From: a virus
Length of the DNA: 64,000 nucleotides
Strand: one strand, 5' to 3'
IMG/VR virus record: IMGVR_UViG_3300035182_000466
Coordinates: 62,001 to 126,000 of that record
Below the pieces are notes generated by a model. That model had not been told where the DNA came from. It was given only the letters and a program-made list of their open reading frames with translations, and made no database searches. Positions within the stretch are counted from its first letter, which is position 1; each line of letters opens with the position of its first letter. This document shows positions 43,990 to 53,863 of this stretch, in pieces. The translations under genes and the position numbers were made by a program.

Positions 43990-45843
43990 ATGATGATAAG
44001 AAAACCTGTAGACTTAAGTACAGTCGTTCCAAATTTTTCAGATTTTGTTGCAGCTTTACAGCAAGATCTTAGAGCACGAGACTCTTGGAAGGACCTTGTT
44101 GATGGTAGTACCGGAGAAACCTTAATAGAACATAATGCTGCTATTGGGACATTTCTACAGCAATCTTTAGAGACTGCCTTTAAAGAGTGTTTTACAGATA
44201 CAGCCTCCAGAGATAGTTCTATTTATGCAATAACTAGAATGTTGGGTATTAGAGTATCCAGAAAATTACCTGGAGTGCAAAGTTGTAACATTCAAAGATC
44301 CAATATGCTTAACTTGCCTATAAGTAATTCATTGGTTATTCCAGAATTTTCACAGTTTACTGTTGGTGATGATATTCCTTTTTATAATAGATCTACCTTG
44401 AACTTTGTAGAATCTAGTGCAACATTAAATAATGTTCTTTTATATCAAGGTAAAATTTATACTAAAAAGTATGTAAGCTCTGGAGAACCATTTCAGAGAA
44501 TAATAATTCAATCATCCTCACCAATGTCTATATCAGATATAGATATAATTGTTTATGTTGGAGATGAAAAATGGACTGTCGTTTATGATGGTTTATGGAA
44601 TTATGGAATAGATGATAAAGTTGTAGCAGATTCTACTTTAGGTACTGGTGACGTTATTCTTCAGTTTGGAAATGGCTATAATGGAGCATTACCTGCAACT
44701 AATCAAGATATAACCGTACAGTATGTAGAGACTTATGGTGCAAAATTAAGTATGATAGGTTCAGGTGCAAACGTTCAATTAAATAATCAACTTAATGGAT
44801 ACTCTATATCTGGTAATATTATACGACTACCAGATGTTACCCAAATTTTTACTACCTTAGGTGGTTTGAGTTTAACACTAAGTAGTTTAACTAATCCTAC
44901 TCCAGTAGTTTATTTACCTTCTGGAAATAGTTGGGACATAACTAATGTTGGTTTTCAATTAGAAGAGAGTAATGGAGGACTTGCTTTAATAACAGGAGTA
45001 AATGGAAATGAAGCAACCTTATCTGTAGTGTCTCCTTTTACGACAAAAAATTTATCTGCTGGATCCTGGTTTATGTCAGTACCAACTACGGGTCAAGATG
45101 AAAAACCTAGTTATTATTATAAGGTTCTATCACCTAACATGAGCAAGGCAATGGGAAGAGCTGTTACTACTCAAGACCACTCTGCTGTTATAATGCAATA
45201 CAGCGGAATAAGTGATGTTTTGGTAAGAACAGAAAAAGATATAATAAAAGCTTTGACGCAAAAAATACAGAAAAGTGCAGAGGTTATAGCTAGAGAACAG
45301 TCTCTCAATATTTATAACGGTGTGGATTACTATGAAATAGTTCCAGATATACATCCTGCACTTCAAAATGTGATATGGGTTTCATTTTTAACATCTAGTG
45401 GATTAAGTTTTAATTCACTTCAGAATACCGAATTTTTAAACTGGTTTAGATCTAAGCAATTTGATGGAACTACTATTAAACTTCAGGTTCCTACTAAAAA
45501 CATGGTAGATTTATCAATTTCTTTATATTGCAATTCTGGAAAAGATCTTCTGGTAGCACAATCATTGGCAGAGACTGCAATAAGAAAGATGTTTGCAACA
45601 GACAAGCCTATGTTGAGCAAAAAGATTGTAATGAATGATATTTATGATACTTTAAGTAATAGCCTTGATGACTTTTTAGATTATTCTTCTATAGAGGCTA
45701 AGTTAGATGGAGTAGCAACCTTTGAGTTAGTTCCAAAGAATGCAGCTATAGATGACTTCGGTTTTCCTGTACCACCTGGATACTTATATTTGCAGAATTT
45801 ATCTATAACAGCCAAAACTACAGATAGAAGAAGTAAAAGGTAG
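43990..45843 (+). CDS. Baseplate J / gp6-like wedge protein
   Basis: This 617-residue protein should form the iris-like ring of baseplate wedges. An ATG three bases further on gives a slightly better spacing to GAGGTG and may be the true start. The N-terminus (NFSDFVAALQQDLRARDSWKD) and the helix after it are typical; the middle has LQFGNGYNGALPATNQDITV, a hallmark of Baseplate_J, and the C-terminal part (VDLSISLYCNSG, then an AIRKMFATDKPML segment) matches the conserved arm. It lies between the gp25-like and gpI-like genes. Confidence 0.85.
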   Translation: MMIRKPVDLSTVVPNFSDFVAALQQDLRARDSWKDLVDGSTGETLIEHNAAIGTFLQQSLETAFKECFTDTASRDSSIYAITRMLGIRVSRKLPGVQSCNIQRSNMLNLPISNSLVIPEFSQFTVGDDIPFYNRSTLNFVESSATLNNVLLYQGKIYTKKYVSSGEPFQRIIIQSSSPMSISDIDIIVYVGDEKWTVVYDGLWNYGIDDKVVADSTLGTGDVILQFGNGYNGALPATNQDITVQYVETYGAKLSMIGSGANVQLNNQLNGYSISGNIIRLPDVTQIFTTLGGLSLTLSSLTNPTPVVYLPSGNSWDITNVGFQLEESNGGLALITGVNGNEATLSVVSPFTTKNLSAGSWFMSVPTTGQDEKPSYYYKVLSPNMSKAMGRAVTTQDHSAVIMQYSGISDVLVRTEKDIIKALTQKIQKSAEVIAREQSLNIYNGVDYYEIVPDIHPALQNVIWVSFLTSSGLSFNSLQNTEFLNWFRSKQFDGTTIKLQVPTKNMVDLSISLYCNSGKDLLVAQSLAETAIRKMFATDKPMLSKKIVMNDIYDTLSNSLDDFLDYSSIEAKLDGVATFELVPKNAAIDDFGFPVPPGYLYLQNLSITAKTTDRRSKR

Positions 45844-45849
45844 GATGTT

Positions 45850-48018
45850 ATGATTCCGACTAAAGCTAGCAATTGGGAATATATCTATTTAGATACTAAT
45901 ACTAACTTGTATGTTCCACATTACTATAACATAACTGATAGAGTAATGTTTGAAGATAATGAGTACATAGCTCAAGTAAGTCATTATGCTACTAGTTCTT
46001 TCACGCAAGACTACTTAAATGGATATTGGAAACGTTGGAATCTTATAAAGACTAGAGAATGGCTTCCAGGAACAATTTATGCATCAGGAGATAAAATTAA
46101 GTATGGTCATATAACATATATATGTAAATATGGTCATTTATCTCAAGACTTATTTAGTAAAGATCTTAGTGTAAATTTAGATAACTTAAACTTCGATTTT
46201 TTATATAAGAGAAATGATTATAACAAAGTTTCAAAATCTTTTCCTTGGGCAGGCATAAAAGTATATACCAAAGATGAATTAGTAATAGATAGAGATATAA
46301 CATATAAGTGTTTACAAGATCACACAGTCAACACTCTTGCTGACATATATTCAACTAGACCTTTATATGGTGTAAATTGGAAAAGCTATTGGACTTTTAC
46401 TATTGAAGAACCTAAAGATTTAAACACTCGTTGGGCGCAAGGTCGTATCTTTAATATTAATGATCTGGTAGAAAATAATGGTAAGTTATATCTTTGTAAG
46501 AGCGCCTATAATGGATTATCTCCTGAGTATATAGATAATAATGAACCTGGAATGGGTTCTACTTGGAAAGATTTTTGGGATGAATTTGTACTATGGGATG
46601 TAGAACTAACCAGATGTGATTATGTCAACTGGATGAGTGATGTACCATTTCTTCGTGATTATTTAGAAGTTATTGATCTATTGCAAATAACTAATATAGA
46701 TCATCCAATAGTCAAATTGACAAAATTGAGATCATTAGATACAGAAACAGAGCAGGAGATATTAAAACTAACCACTAGCTTTTTAGGTTTTTCTTTCCTA
46801 GCCGAGTCTTCTTTAATAGATCCATCCTCATATTATCAATACATAAATTATTTGTCTATGTATAAGAGTGAGTCTGGAACTGAATCTTACTTAAAATTTT
46901 TAAACTTTATAGTAAGACATGATTTAGATATACCTTCAAACGATACTCCTCTATCTCAGTATATAGATAAAACTACAAAAGTTCCACTTTGGAAAATTAA
47001 AGAACTATATACTCATAATTATAAATCTTTTTGGACTAAAGAAGAAGTTATTTGTAAGTTAGGACTGAGCAAAAAATACTTTAAAACTACTTTCTTTAGA
47101 TCTAATGGACAAACAGTATATAATATGTTTGAAACAGTTGAATATATGGGTTGGGTTTGGAGTAGTCTTGTTGATAATAATGAAGACTTACCTACTTTAA
47201 CTTCTCCTTATTGGACCAGAGTTTCTGCTCTACCTGAATCTGAATTTGTAGATAGTTCATTACTTTCAAATTTTGATGATAGTGAGGTTTTGTATTTAAA
47301 TTTTCCTATGACATTTAGAGGAACTTGGTTCAAGCTAGAGTCTTATTATTTGAATGATACAGTAATATATAATGGTAAAATATGGAACTGTATTAAAGCT
47401 GGTGCTAAAGGATATATACCTTATGATGGAAGTTCTTACTGGAGTAAGGTTTCAGATATAAATCTTTTTGAAGTGTATAATAGTTATAAAACATACTATG
47501 TAGATGATAAAGTAATGTACAACAATGAAATTTGGCAGTGTACTAAAGCCAGAATAAAAGGTCAAGAACCATCTGACTCCAGTAGTTCTTGGAACAAGCT
47601 CTCTGACTCCAGTTCTGTAGCTAGTTCTGAATTTAAGAATTATGGTTATTATAGAACCAATAGAGTATATTTATATAGATCTGATGATATGCGTAAGATG
47701 GGTTCTGACTTAGAAAAGTATCCTGAATATGCAGGTATAACTAAAATATTTTATGAATTATCAATTGCAGCTAAAGTAATTTATATAAAGGAGATTGGAT
47801 ATGATTATGTATTATCTAACTTACCAAGACTTGTTCAGATAAATCCAGATAATAGTGAATTTGAAGAAGCTCACTATATACCATTTATTTGTAATAAAAA
47901 AATTACATATCCTACACCTGTAAGAGTAGGCAATTGGGTACCAGATGACCTTAGATCTTGTGTAACTTGTCCACAAAAATTATTTACACCTAATATTACC
48001 GAAAGTCAACAACTGTAA
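45850..48018 (+). CDS. gpI/gp7-like baseplate protein with sugar-binding-like repeats
   Basis: Position after J and the central region (WMSDVPFLRDYLEVIDL, then EQEILKLTTSFLGF and ESGTESYLKFLNFIVRHD) point to a tail protein I or gp7-type wedge protein. Around it are about six short repeats with the layout 'Y...D.V.Y.G..Y.C......W', for example residues with YYVDDKVMYNNEIWQCTKA and YYLNDTVIYNGKIWNCIKA. These resemble type-3 chitin-binding / CBM5-12 modules. The baseplate itself may therefore touch a host polysaccharide. Confidence 0.65.
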   Translation: MIPTKASNWEYIYLDTNTNLYVPHYYNITDRVMFEDNEYIAQVSHYATSSFTQDYLNGYWKRWNLIKTREWLPGTIYASGDKIKYGHITYICKYGHLSQDLFSKDLSVNLDNLNFDFLYKRNDYNKVSKSFPWAGIKVYTKDELVIDRDITYKCLQDHTVNTLADIYSTRPLYGVNWKSYWTFTIEEPKDLNTRWAQGRIFNINDLVENNGKLYLCKSAYNGLSPEYIDNNEPGMGSTWKDFWDEFVLWDVELTRCDYVNWMSDVPFLRDYLEVIDLLQITNIDHPIVKLTKLRSLDTETEQEILKLTTSFLGFSFLAESSLIDPSSYYQYINYLSMYKSESGTESYLKFLNFIVRHDLDIPSNDTPLSQYIDKTTKVPLWKIKELYTHNYKSFWTKEEVICKLGLSKKYFKTTFFRSNGQTVYNMFETVEYMGWVWSSLVDNNEDLPTLTSPYWTRVSALPESEFVDSSLLSNFDDSEVLYLNFPMTFRGTWFKLESYYLNDTVIYNGKIWNCIKAGAKGYIPYDGSSYWSKVSDINLFEVYNSYKTYYVDDKVMYNNEIWQCTKARIKGQEPSDSSSSWNKLSDSSSVASSEFKNYGYYRTNRVYLYRSDDMRKMGSDLEKYPEYAGITKIFYELSIAAKVIYIKEIGYDYVLSNLPRLVQINPDNSEFEEAHYIPFICNKKITYPTPVRVGNWVPDDLRSCVTCPQKLFTPNITESQQL

Positions 48019-48048
48019 ATATAATATAATATAATAGGAGGTTTTACT

Positions 48049-50613
48049 ATGGCTACAATGCAAATAACTAAAGTCGGTTATGAGCAAATAACCGATGCAC
48101 TACAAAGTGGTTATACTTTAAAGATTACTAAAGTTAAATTTGGTACTGGATCAGATTATGTTCCAACAGCAGGAGATGTTGAACTTCATGGTCATATTCT
48201 ATATGAAGGCCCAATTAGTAATGTGGATGTAGTAAATGATGATATAATTGATTTTCTTTGTATTTGCCCTGAGAACTTAGGTGTAGACACAGTCACTATT
48301 GGTGAAGTTGGATTATATATAGAAAATACTGATGGAACCGATACTCTATTTGCATTAGCTTGTTATCCTTATCCTTTCAGTAAAGCACCAAATATGCGGT
48401 ATAAAACACACTGCTTAGTTTTGAATCCATATATAAGCAATGCAGTAGATTTAACTTTAACTTGGACTATGAGTTTACCACGAGTTAATTATTATGGAGA
48501 TTTACCTAATCCGGAAAGAACTGGAGATAATGCTTATATAGTAAACCACGGATTTACAGATAGTGGTGTTTTAAAACCTTCTTTAGTTACACGATACGCA
48601 ATGTCTGATACAGGCCCACTAGCGTGGGGGCTCTTAAATGGAGATTTATATTATGATGGCTATGTTACTCCAGTTGAAGGGGATCCAGCCAGTTTTAAAT
48701 TAGCTGGTTTACCATTGTCTAACTTTCCTGCCATAAATATTAAATTTGCTTTTGTTTATGTTTGTGAAGGTACAGGAAGAACTCAGTGTAGAGCATTATC
48801 TTATAATGCATCACTAGATTGCTTTACTACTTTGTATGAAGACTTTTCCTTAACTGTTAAGGGATCTGGAACTCCTTCCTATGAAGGAGCTTGTAATACA
48901 GGTAACACTGCAGGTACTGTGTTGCATATAACTAATCTAGATTCAAGCTCAAGAGTATTGATTTGGACAGCGGTAAGGATGGAAGCTACTGGTCTTGTTT
49001 TTAGAGGTCGTTGGGATGCAGCAGCAGGATATCCATCTAGTCCTATTCCAGGATCATACTGGGTAGTATCTGGTAATGGTATTATAAATGGAACCTGTTA
49101 TCAAGTTGGAGACTGGATGGTATTTTCTGGTGATGAACAGTGGGATAAGATTGATAACACTGAACTACCTTACTTACTATATCGTGGTGATTGGGATGCT
49201 TCTACCGGTCAAGCTCCACCGCCACAACCAATACAATATTATTGGCAGAATATTCGTCAAGGACATTATTGGGTAATAAGTACTGCTGGAGTTATAGCAG
49301 GAGTATGGTTTGATGTTGATGATTGGATAGTATGGAATGGAACAAAGTGGCAAAAAGTAGATAATAAAGGTGGTCTAAAATTTAGAGGGTATCATGCTAT
49401 AGTATCTGATAATCATGTGCCTACTGTTTTAACTGATGGTGACTATTGGATTGTGTCCCAAAAAGGAACTATTAATGGTATTCGTTATGATGTTAAAGAT
49501 ATCCTAGTATGGACAGGTTCAACCTTTATGCGGTTGATAAATCAAGAAGGCTTAGTTTATCAAGGTCTTTATGACCCAAGCATAACTGGTGAATATCCAG
49601 TGCCTTTCAAATCTGGTGATCTTTGGATTGTTAAAAAGAATGGTGAAGTAACTAATCAAGATGATCCTACAGTTAAAGATAACTTATATGTAGATGATTT
49701 TTTAGTAGCTATTCCAACTACTAGTACTACTTTTACCTGTGATACTAATAGTAATAGTACCATTTTAAATACTACTGGTAATATGCGTTGGAAAGTAATT
49801 TCAGCAGGAGGATTAACCTATCGTGGTACTCATGATGCATCTACTGGTATTATGCCAATTCCCCTGCATAAAGGAGACTATTGGGTTATTACTAATCCAG
49901 GTTATTTAAATGGTGTATATTATGAAACAAATGATTGGATTACATTTAATGGATCTTCTTTTAATAAAGTTAGTAATAGAGAAGGTCTTAAATATCAAGG
50001 ACTGTGGGAAATTGGTACCAACGGATCTGTACCTCCAACTCATCCAGTAGAAGGTGACTTTTGGATTGTTAGCTCTCCTGGATCTGTACAAGGCACTGGA
50101 TATAGTATAGGTGATTGGTTAGTTTGGACAAATTCTGGATGGACTAACGTTGATAATAGACCTGGATTCTATTATAGAGGAGACTGGAATCCAACTTCAG
50201 GAACAAATCCAGTTGCATTAAAAGAAGGCGATTTGTATCGTATTAACGCTGCTGGTACATTCAATGGCGAGCATGTAGCTCCTGGAGACTTCATTGTTTG
50301 GACAACAGCAGGATGGCTCCTGATCTTAGGAACTCTTGACCGTATAGATATTCCTAGATATAACATAACCACTAATGATTACATGCTCCGTGAGTATGAA
50401 TATGCAGATGCTTCTACTGGTAAAGTATATAACTCAGCTAAAAACCTTAAGATAGGATTTGCATTAGAGATTTTATTTAAAGATAGAACTAATCCAGTGT
50501 ATGTACCATATCTTGAACAATTGAACGAATTAGAGTTTTGTGGTTGTACTTGTACTTGTACTTGCCAATGTACGGCACCTTGTAACTGTTGTAAAGGCGC
50601 AGGTCCAGTTTAA
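48049..50613 (+). CDS. Tail-collar fibre (gpH-like) with Cys-rich C-terminal tail
   Basis: The N-terminal 140 residues match the phage tail-collar fibre N-terminal domain (DUF3751-like): MATMQITKVGYEQITDAL, TLKITKVKFGTGSDYVPT, VTIGEVGLYIENTDGTDTLF. Residues about 310-775 contain seven repeats of 60-70 residues of the type YRGDWDASTG...GDYWVISTAG...DWIVWNG...KVDN. The last 25 residues hold nine cysteines (831-848, including TCTCTCQC), unusual for any fibre. Radical-SAM genes begin two genes later. An excellent ribosome site (AGGAGG) suggests strong expression. Confidence 0.8.
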   Translation: MATMQITKVGYEQITDALQSGYTLKITKVKFGTGSDYVPTAGDVELHGHILYEGPISNVDVVNDDIIDFLCICPENLGVDTVTIGEVGLYIENTDGTDTLFALACYPYPFSKAPNMRYKTHCLVLNPYISNAVDLTLTWTMSLPRVNYYGDLPNPERTGDNAYIVNHGFTDSGVLKPSLVTRYAMSDTGPLAWGLLNGDLYYDGYVTPVEGDPASFKLAGLPLSNFPAINIKFAFVYVCEGTGRTQCRALSYNASLDCFTTLYEDFSLTVKGSGTPSYEGACNTGNTAGTVLHITNLDSSSRVLIWTAVRMEATGLVFRGRWDAAAGYPSSPIPGSYWVVSGNGIINGTCYQVGDWMVFSGDEQWDKIDNTELPYLLYRGDWDASTGQAPPPQPIQYYWQNIRQGHYWVISTAGVIAGVWFDVDDWIVWNGTKWQKVDNKGGLKFRGYHAIVSDNHVPTVLTDGDYWIVSQKGTINGIRYDVKDILVWTGSTFMRLINQEGLVYQGLYDPSITGEYPVPFKSGDLWIVKKNGEVTNQDDPTVKDNLYVDDFLVAIPTTSTTFTCDTNSNSTILNTTGNMRWKVISAGGLTYRGTHDASTGIMPIPLHKGDYWVITNPGYLNGVYYETNDWITFNGSSFNKVSNREGLKYQGLWEIGTNGSVPPTHPVEGDFWIVSSPGSVQGTGYSIGDWLVWTNSGWTNVDNRPGFYYRGDWNPTSGTNPVALKEGDLYRINAAGTFNGEHVAPGDFIVWTTAGWLLILGTLDRIDIPRYNITTNDYMLREYEYADASTGKVYNSAKNLKIGFALEILFKDRTNPVYVPYLEQLNELEFCGCTCTCTCQCTAPCNCCKGAGPV

Positions 50614-50630
50614 ATTAAAGTGAGGATAAT

Positions 50631-51368
50631 ATGTCAAGAGTATATTTTTGTGTTAAAAACAGTTATTCTTCTACCACTCCTAAACCTGCGAATATTACGT
50701 CTGTAGGAGATGTAACTATAACAGTATCTAATTCAAACATAATAATAAATCAACCCGATGTTCTTATAGACTCAGATAGAGATATACATTTAATAGTTGC
50801 TTCAGATTTTACATTTAATACTCCTGGTCTAGTTCAGACTTCGCATGTTTTTGGTTCAAAGGATTATTTTGATAAAGTACAGGTTTATTATTATAATAAT
50901 ACCTATTTCTATTATTTTGAAAGTGTAGAACATTACTGTGCCGTATATGAGCGTCACTTTTCTACAGTTTATTTTAGACATGATCCTACTAAAATATTCT
51001 GTGAAGTAACATCTAATGCGATAGCTATTCAAGGAGCAGGTAAATTTGTTTTTCTAATCAGAGGTCTTTTTGTTTCAGAAAATGTAGTTACCTTGAAAAT
51101 GCAAGATGAAGAAAAAACTGAAATACCAATATCTTTAATATCAGATAGTAATACACAAACTACGTTAAACTCTATAAATACTTCTTTCAATACGTTAGAA
51201 AATGGTACTATAGTAGATTCCTTTATTCAAAGTCGTGGATTCTTTTTAGAGCTAGACCCCGATGTTTTAAAAGGTGAAGGTTATCTAATAATAGAGAATG
51301 AATTACCTACAAGTTTTGCAATAACCGGTGTATCTAAGACTAGAAGTAAAATGATGTTCTTTATTTAA
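50631..51368 (+). CDS. Hypothetical beta-rich protein between fibre and radical-SAM genes
   Basis: This 245-residue protein appears all-beta, with many Tyr and Phe in the middle (YYYNNTYFYYFESVEHY) and no membrane segment. I do not recognise it. It lies 17 bases after the Cys-rich fibre and 34 bases before the first radical-SAM gene. It could be a fibre partner, a fibre chaperone, or another modification substrate; it has few cysteines. Confidence 0.5.
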   Translation: MSRVYFCVKNSYSSTTPKPANITSVGDVTITVSNSNIIINQPDVLIDSDRDIHLIVASDFTFNTPGLVQTSHVFGSKDYFDKVQVYYYNNTYFYYFESVEHYCAVYERHFSTVYFRHDPTKIFCEVTSNAIAIQGAGKFVFLIRGLFVSENVVTLKMQDEEKTEIPISLISDSNTQTTLNSINTSFNTLENGTIVDSFIQSRGFFLELDPDVLKGEGYLIIENELPTSFAITGVSKTRSKMMFFI

Positions 51369-51402
51369 AATAATAACTGATTACTGGTAAAGGAAAAATA
51401 AA

Positions 51403-52767
51403 ATGATAACTAAACATGATTTAGAAGATGATATTTTAACCTTTTCTAAAGATAGGTCTTTTAGGTATTTTAAAACAAAAGGCGGATTATTAGTAAAGAG
51501 CTTTCTTAATACAAATAGATACTATATAGAAAGTGCTGATGATGATTTACCTATTGCCTCTGTTTGTTTTGGAGAAGAAATATTTACTAATGATGAATTA
51601 GATCAACTATATGATATTATAAATCAAGATAAAAAACAGTTACGCCAAGATATATTTAGTTTAGGAATATTCAATTCTACCTGTAATGTTAGTTGTGAAT
51701 ATTGTACTAATGGCGATAGAACTAAAATGCTCCAGAAGCTACCAAGTATAGAACAACTACAAGAGGTCTTTAATACTTATAACATCAAATATGTAAGTGT
51801 AGCTGGAGGAGAACCATTAGTAGAATGGCCCCAACTAAAAAATATTCTGACATTTTTAGATGAACAACCTGGTATAAAAACAATGGAAATCTTATCAAAT
51901 GGAAGATTACTTAAGCCTGAGATACTTGAGTTTATATCTAGTTTAACACGAGACGTTAAGTTATTTTTAACTGTTACTACAAAAGAAGACTCAAAAGATC
52001 ACATGAATATACAAGAGCTTTATGAGTTATATCCGAAGTTGGTAGGACACCCTGTTGAAATAAATATTGTTATAGACCACTATAAATTTGATGTAGATAG
52101 ATTTTTATCTTTAATTGTAGAAATGGTTAAAAAAGGAAATTTTGGAGTAACCTTAAATGCAATACGCAGAGAAGACGCAACAGAAGAAGGACTATTGCAA
52201 TTAATAAATAATGTAAAAGCAATGATCCGAAGTCCTCATATTCGTGATTTGTCTTGCCCCGAAGACGATAATCCAACAACACCTTTTTATTATGCAACCG
52301 GAAGTTGTAGTAGTGGGATGATTTGTGCTTCATCTAAAGGTTATTCCTTTTGTTTGGCCTCTATGCCACAATATATAGAACAAACTGTAGAAGGTGTAAA
52401 GAATATAAGATATATGCAGTCTAAGCATGGATGTGAATCTTGTGATGCTTATTTTGATGATGTCTTATGTAAGAATAATATTTTCTCTGGTAGTTGTTAT
52501 AAACTAGAAAGATTCAACTGTTTAACTTGTCCTAATTTATGCCAATGCCAATATCAGAAGTGTTATTATCTTTCAGTGAAAAAAATAACAAATCCAGTTG
52601 CAGATTATAATAGAGACTTAAGATGTATAGCTTATGTTTTAATTTTCAATCTTATTGACTATATAAAACATCAACATATAGATTATTCTGATAGTAATAG
52701 TGTGTATAAAATAGACTCAAATAAAATACCGGAGAAATTAGTAAATGAATATTTTTCTACTAAATAA
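51403..52767 (+). CDS. Radical-SAM protein A (SPASM-like, peptide-modifying type)
   Basis: The iron-sulphur/SAM motif CxxxCxxC is present as STCNVSCEYC (C94, C98, C101), followed by the SAM-binding GGEP loop in VSVAGGEPLVEW (135-138). About 90 residues precede the barrel and could include a peptide-binding region. The C-terminal 150 residues carry many cysteines (CESCDAYFDDVLC, CLTCPNLCQCQYQKC), fitting auxiliary clusters as in SPASM or twitch domains, though spacing is not canonical. Such enzymes usually modify peptides. Its 3' end overlaps the next gene by 23 bases. Confidence 0.85.
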   Translation: MITKHDLEDDILTFSKDRSFRYFKTKGGLLVKSFLNTNRYYIESADDDLPIASVCFGEEIFTNDELDQLYDIINQDKKQLRQDIFSLGIFNSTCNVSCEYCTNGDRTKMLQKLPSIEQLQEVFNTYNIKYVSVAGGEPLVEWPQLKNILTFLDEQPGIKTMEILSNGRLLKPEILEFISSLTRDVKLFLTVTTKEDSKDHMNIQELYELYPKLVGHPVEINIVIDHYKFDVDRFLSLIVEMVKKGNFGVTLNAIRREDATEEGLLQLINNVKAMIRSPHIRDLSCPEDDNPTTPFYYATGSCSSGMICASSKGYSFCLASMPQYIEQTVEGVKNIRYMQSKHGCESCDAYFDDVLCKNNIFSGSCYKLERFNCLTCPNLCQCQYQKCYYLSVKKITNPVADYNRDLRCIAYVLIFNLIDYIKHQHIDYSDSNSVYKIDSNKIPEKLVNEYFSTK

Positions 52768-53863
52768 ACATCACACTTGCTACCTATCAAATTCTGAGTT
52801 AAACTTTCTTAGGTTCTGTGCAGAGAAGCTTAAAGGTCTTGAATATGTAGAACAACCAGAGCTAGCAGATTTAATTGTTTATTCCGGATGTTCTGTTTCT
52901 GACGATTATATCATGAGGAATAATAAAGAGCTGGATAAACTTATAGCGCTATATCCAGAAAAGAAATTTATGTTATTTGGATGTGCTGCACCTTATGGTG
53001 AGCACTCAAATGTAATTAGTATTGTACATCTAGAACATTCTAAATTAGATGATCTCTTTAATTTACCTTCTGGTTCAATAAAGCAACTTCACTCTTATTA
53101 TTTCACCTATGAGAAAATTTTTGAAGATCAGAAAGCTATTTTTATATCTAGTGGTTGTGCTAGTAATTGTACTTATTGTAATATTAAGTTATCTAGACCT
53201 AAATTAAAATCAATGCCTTTAGAAGATATTCTTGAAAGAGTGAATCAGTTTTATGCAACTAATCATCATTATGTCTTATGCTCAGATGACTGTGGTTCAT
53301 ATGGATTAGATATAGGGACTAATTTTGCAGTTTTACTAGAAACTTTAGTTTTAAATTTTCCTGATATACTTATAAATATAAAGTGGGTTAATCCACAATG
53401 GTTTATAAAGTATTATGATGTTATAAAGAAATATGTGGATACAGGTAATGTTATAGGTATAGAATGTCCTATTCAGTCAGGATCAGATAGAATATTAAAG
53501 TTAATGAATCGTCCATATACTGTAGAAGAAGTCATTGATAAATGGACCAAGATAAAAGGAAAGTTACTATCTTCTAAAGGTACAGTCATAGTAAACTTTC
53601 CTGGAGAAACTTGGGAAGAATTTTTAGCTTCTATGTCTTTACGTAAACATTATGAAATTTTTATAGTATATATTTTCAAACTAAACAAAAATACAGCTAG
53701 TGCAAATCTTCCAGATAGACGAACAGAGGAGGATGCTAAGAGACGACTTGAATATCTAAAAGAACATTATCCAGACATATACTATGGTGGAGATCTTATA
53801 GATAATAACTTAGACCGCTGTATAGACAAACCTTATATGGTAGATAACTTAGAATATGATTGA
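52745..53863 (+). CDS. MiaB/RimO-like radical-SAM methylthiotransferase
   Basis: The layout matches methylthiotransferases. Three N-terminal cysteines for the second cluster are present: C12 (HTCYLSNSEL), C49 (YSGCSVSDD) and C80 (FGCAAPYG). The radical-SAM motif is CASNCTYC (C138, C142, C145). Family signatures follow: IECPIQSGSDRILKLMNRPY and VIVNFPGETWEEF. At 372 residues it is shorter than MiaB or RimO and seems to lack the C-terminal TRAM domain that binds RNA or protein. Known substrates are a tRNA adenosine and ribosomal protein S12; the target here is unknown. It overlaps both neighbours. Confidence 0.82.
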   Translation: MNIFLLNKHHTCYLSNSELNFLRFCAEKLKGLEYVEQPELADLIVYSGCSVSDDYIMRNNKELDKLIALYPEKKFMLFGCAAPYGEHSNVISIVHLEHSKLDDLFNLPSGSIKQLHSYYFTYEKIFEDQKAIFISSGCASNCTYCNIKLSRPKLKSMPLEDILERVNQFYATNHHYVLCSDDCGSYGLDIGTNFAVLLETLVLNFPDILINIKWVNPQWFIKYYDVIKKYVDTGNVIGIECPIQSGSDRILKLMNRPYTVEEVIDKWTKIKGKLLSSKGTVIVNFPGETWEEFLASMSLRKHYEIFIVYIFKLNKNTASANLPDRRTEEDAKRRLEYLKEHYPDIYYGGDLIDNNLDRCIDKPYMVDNLEYD

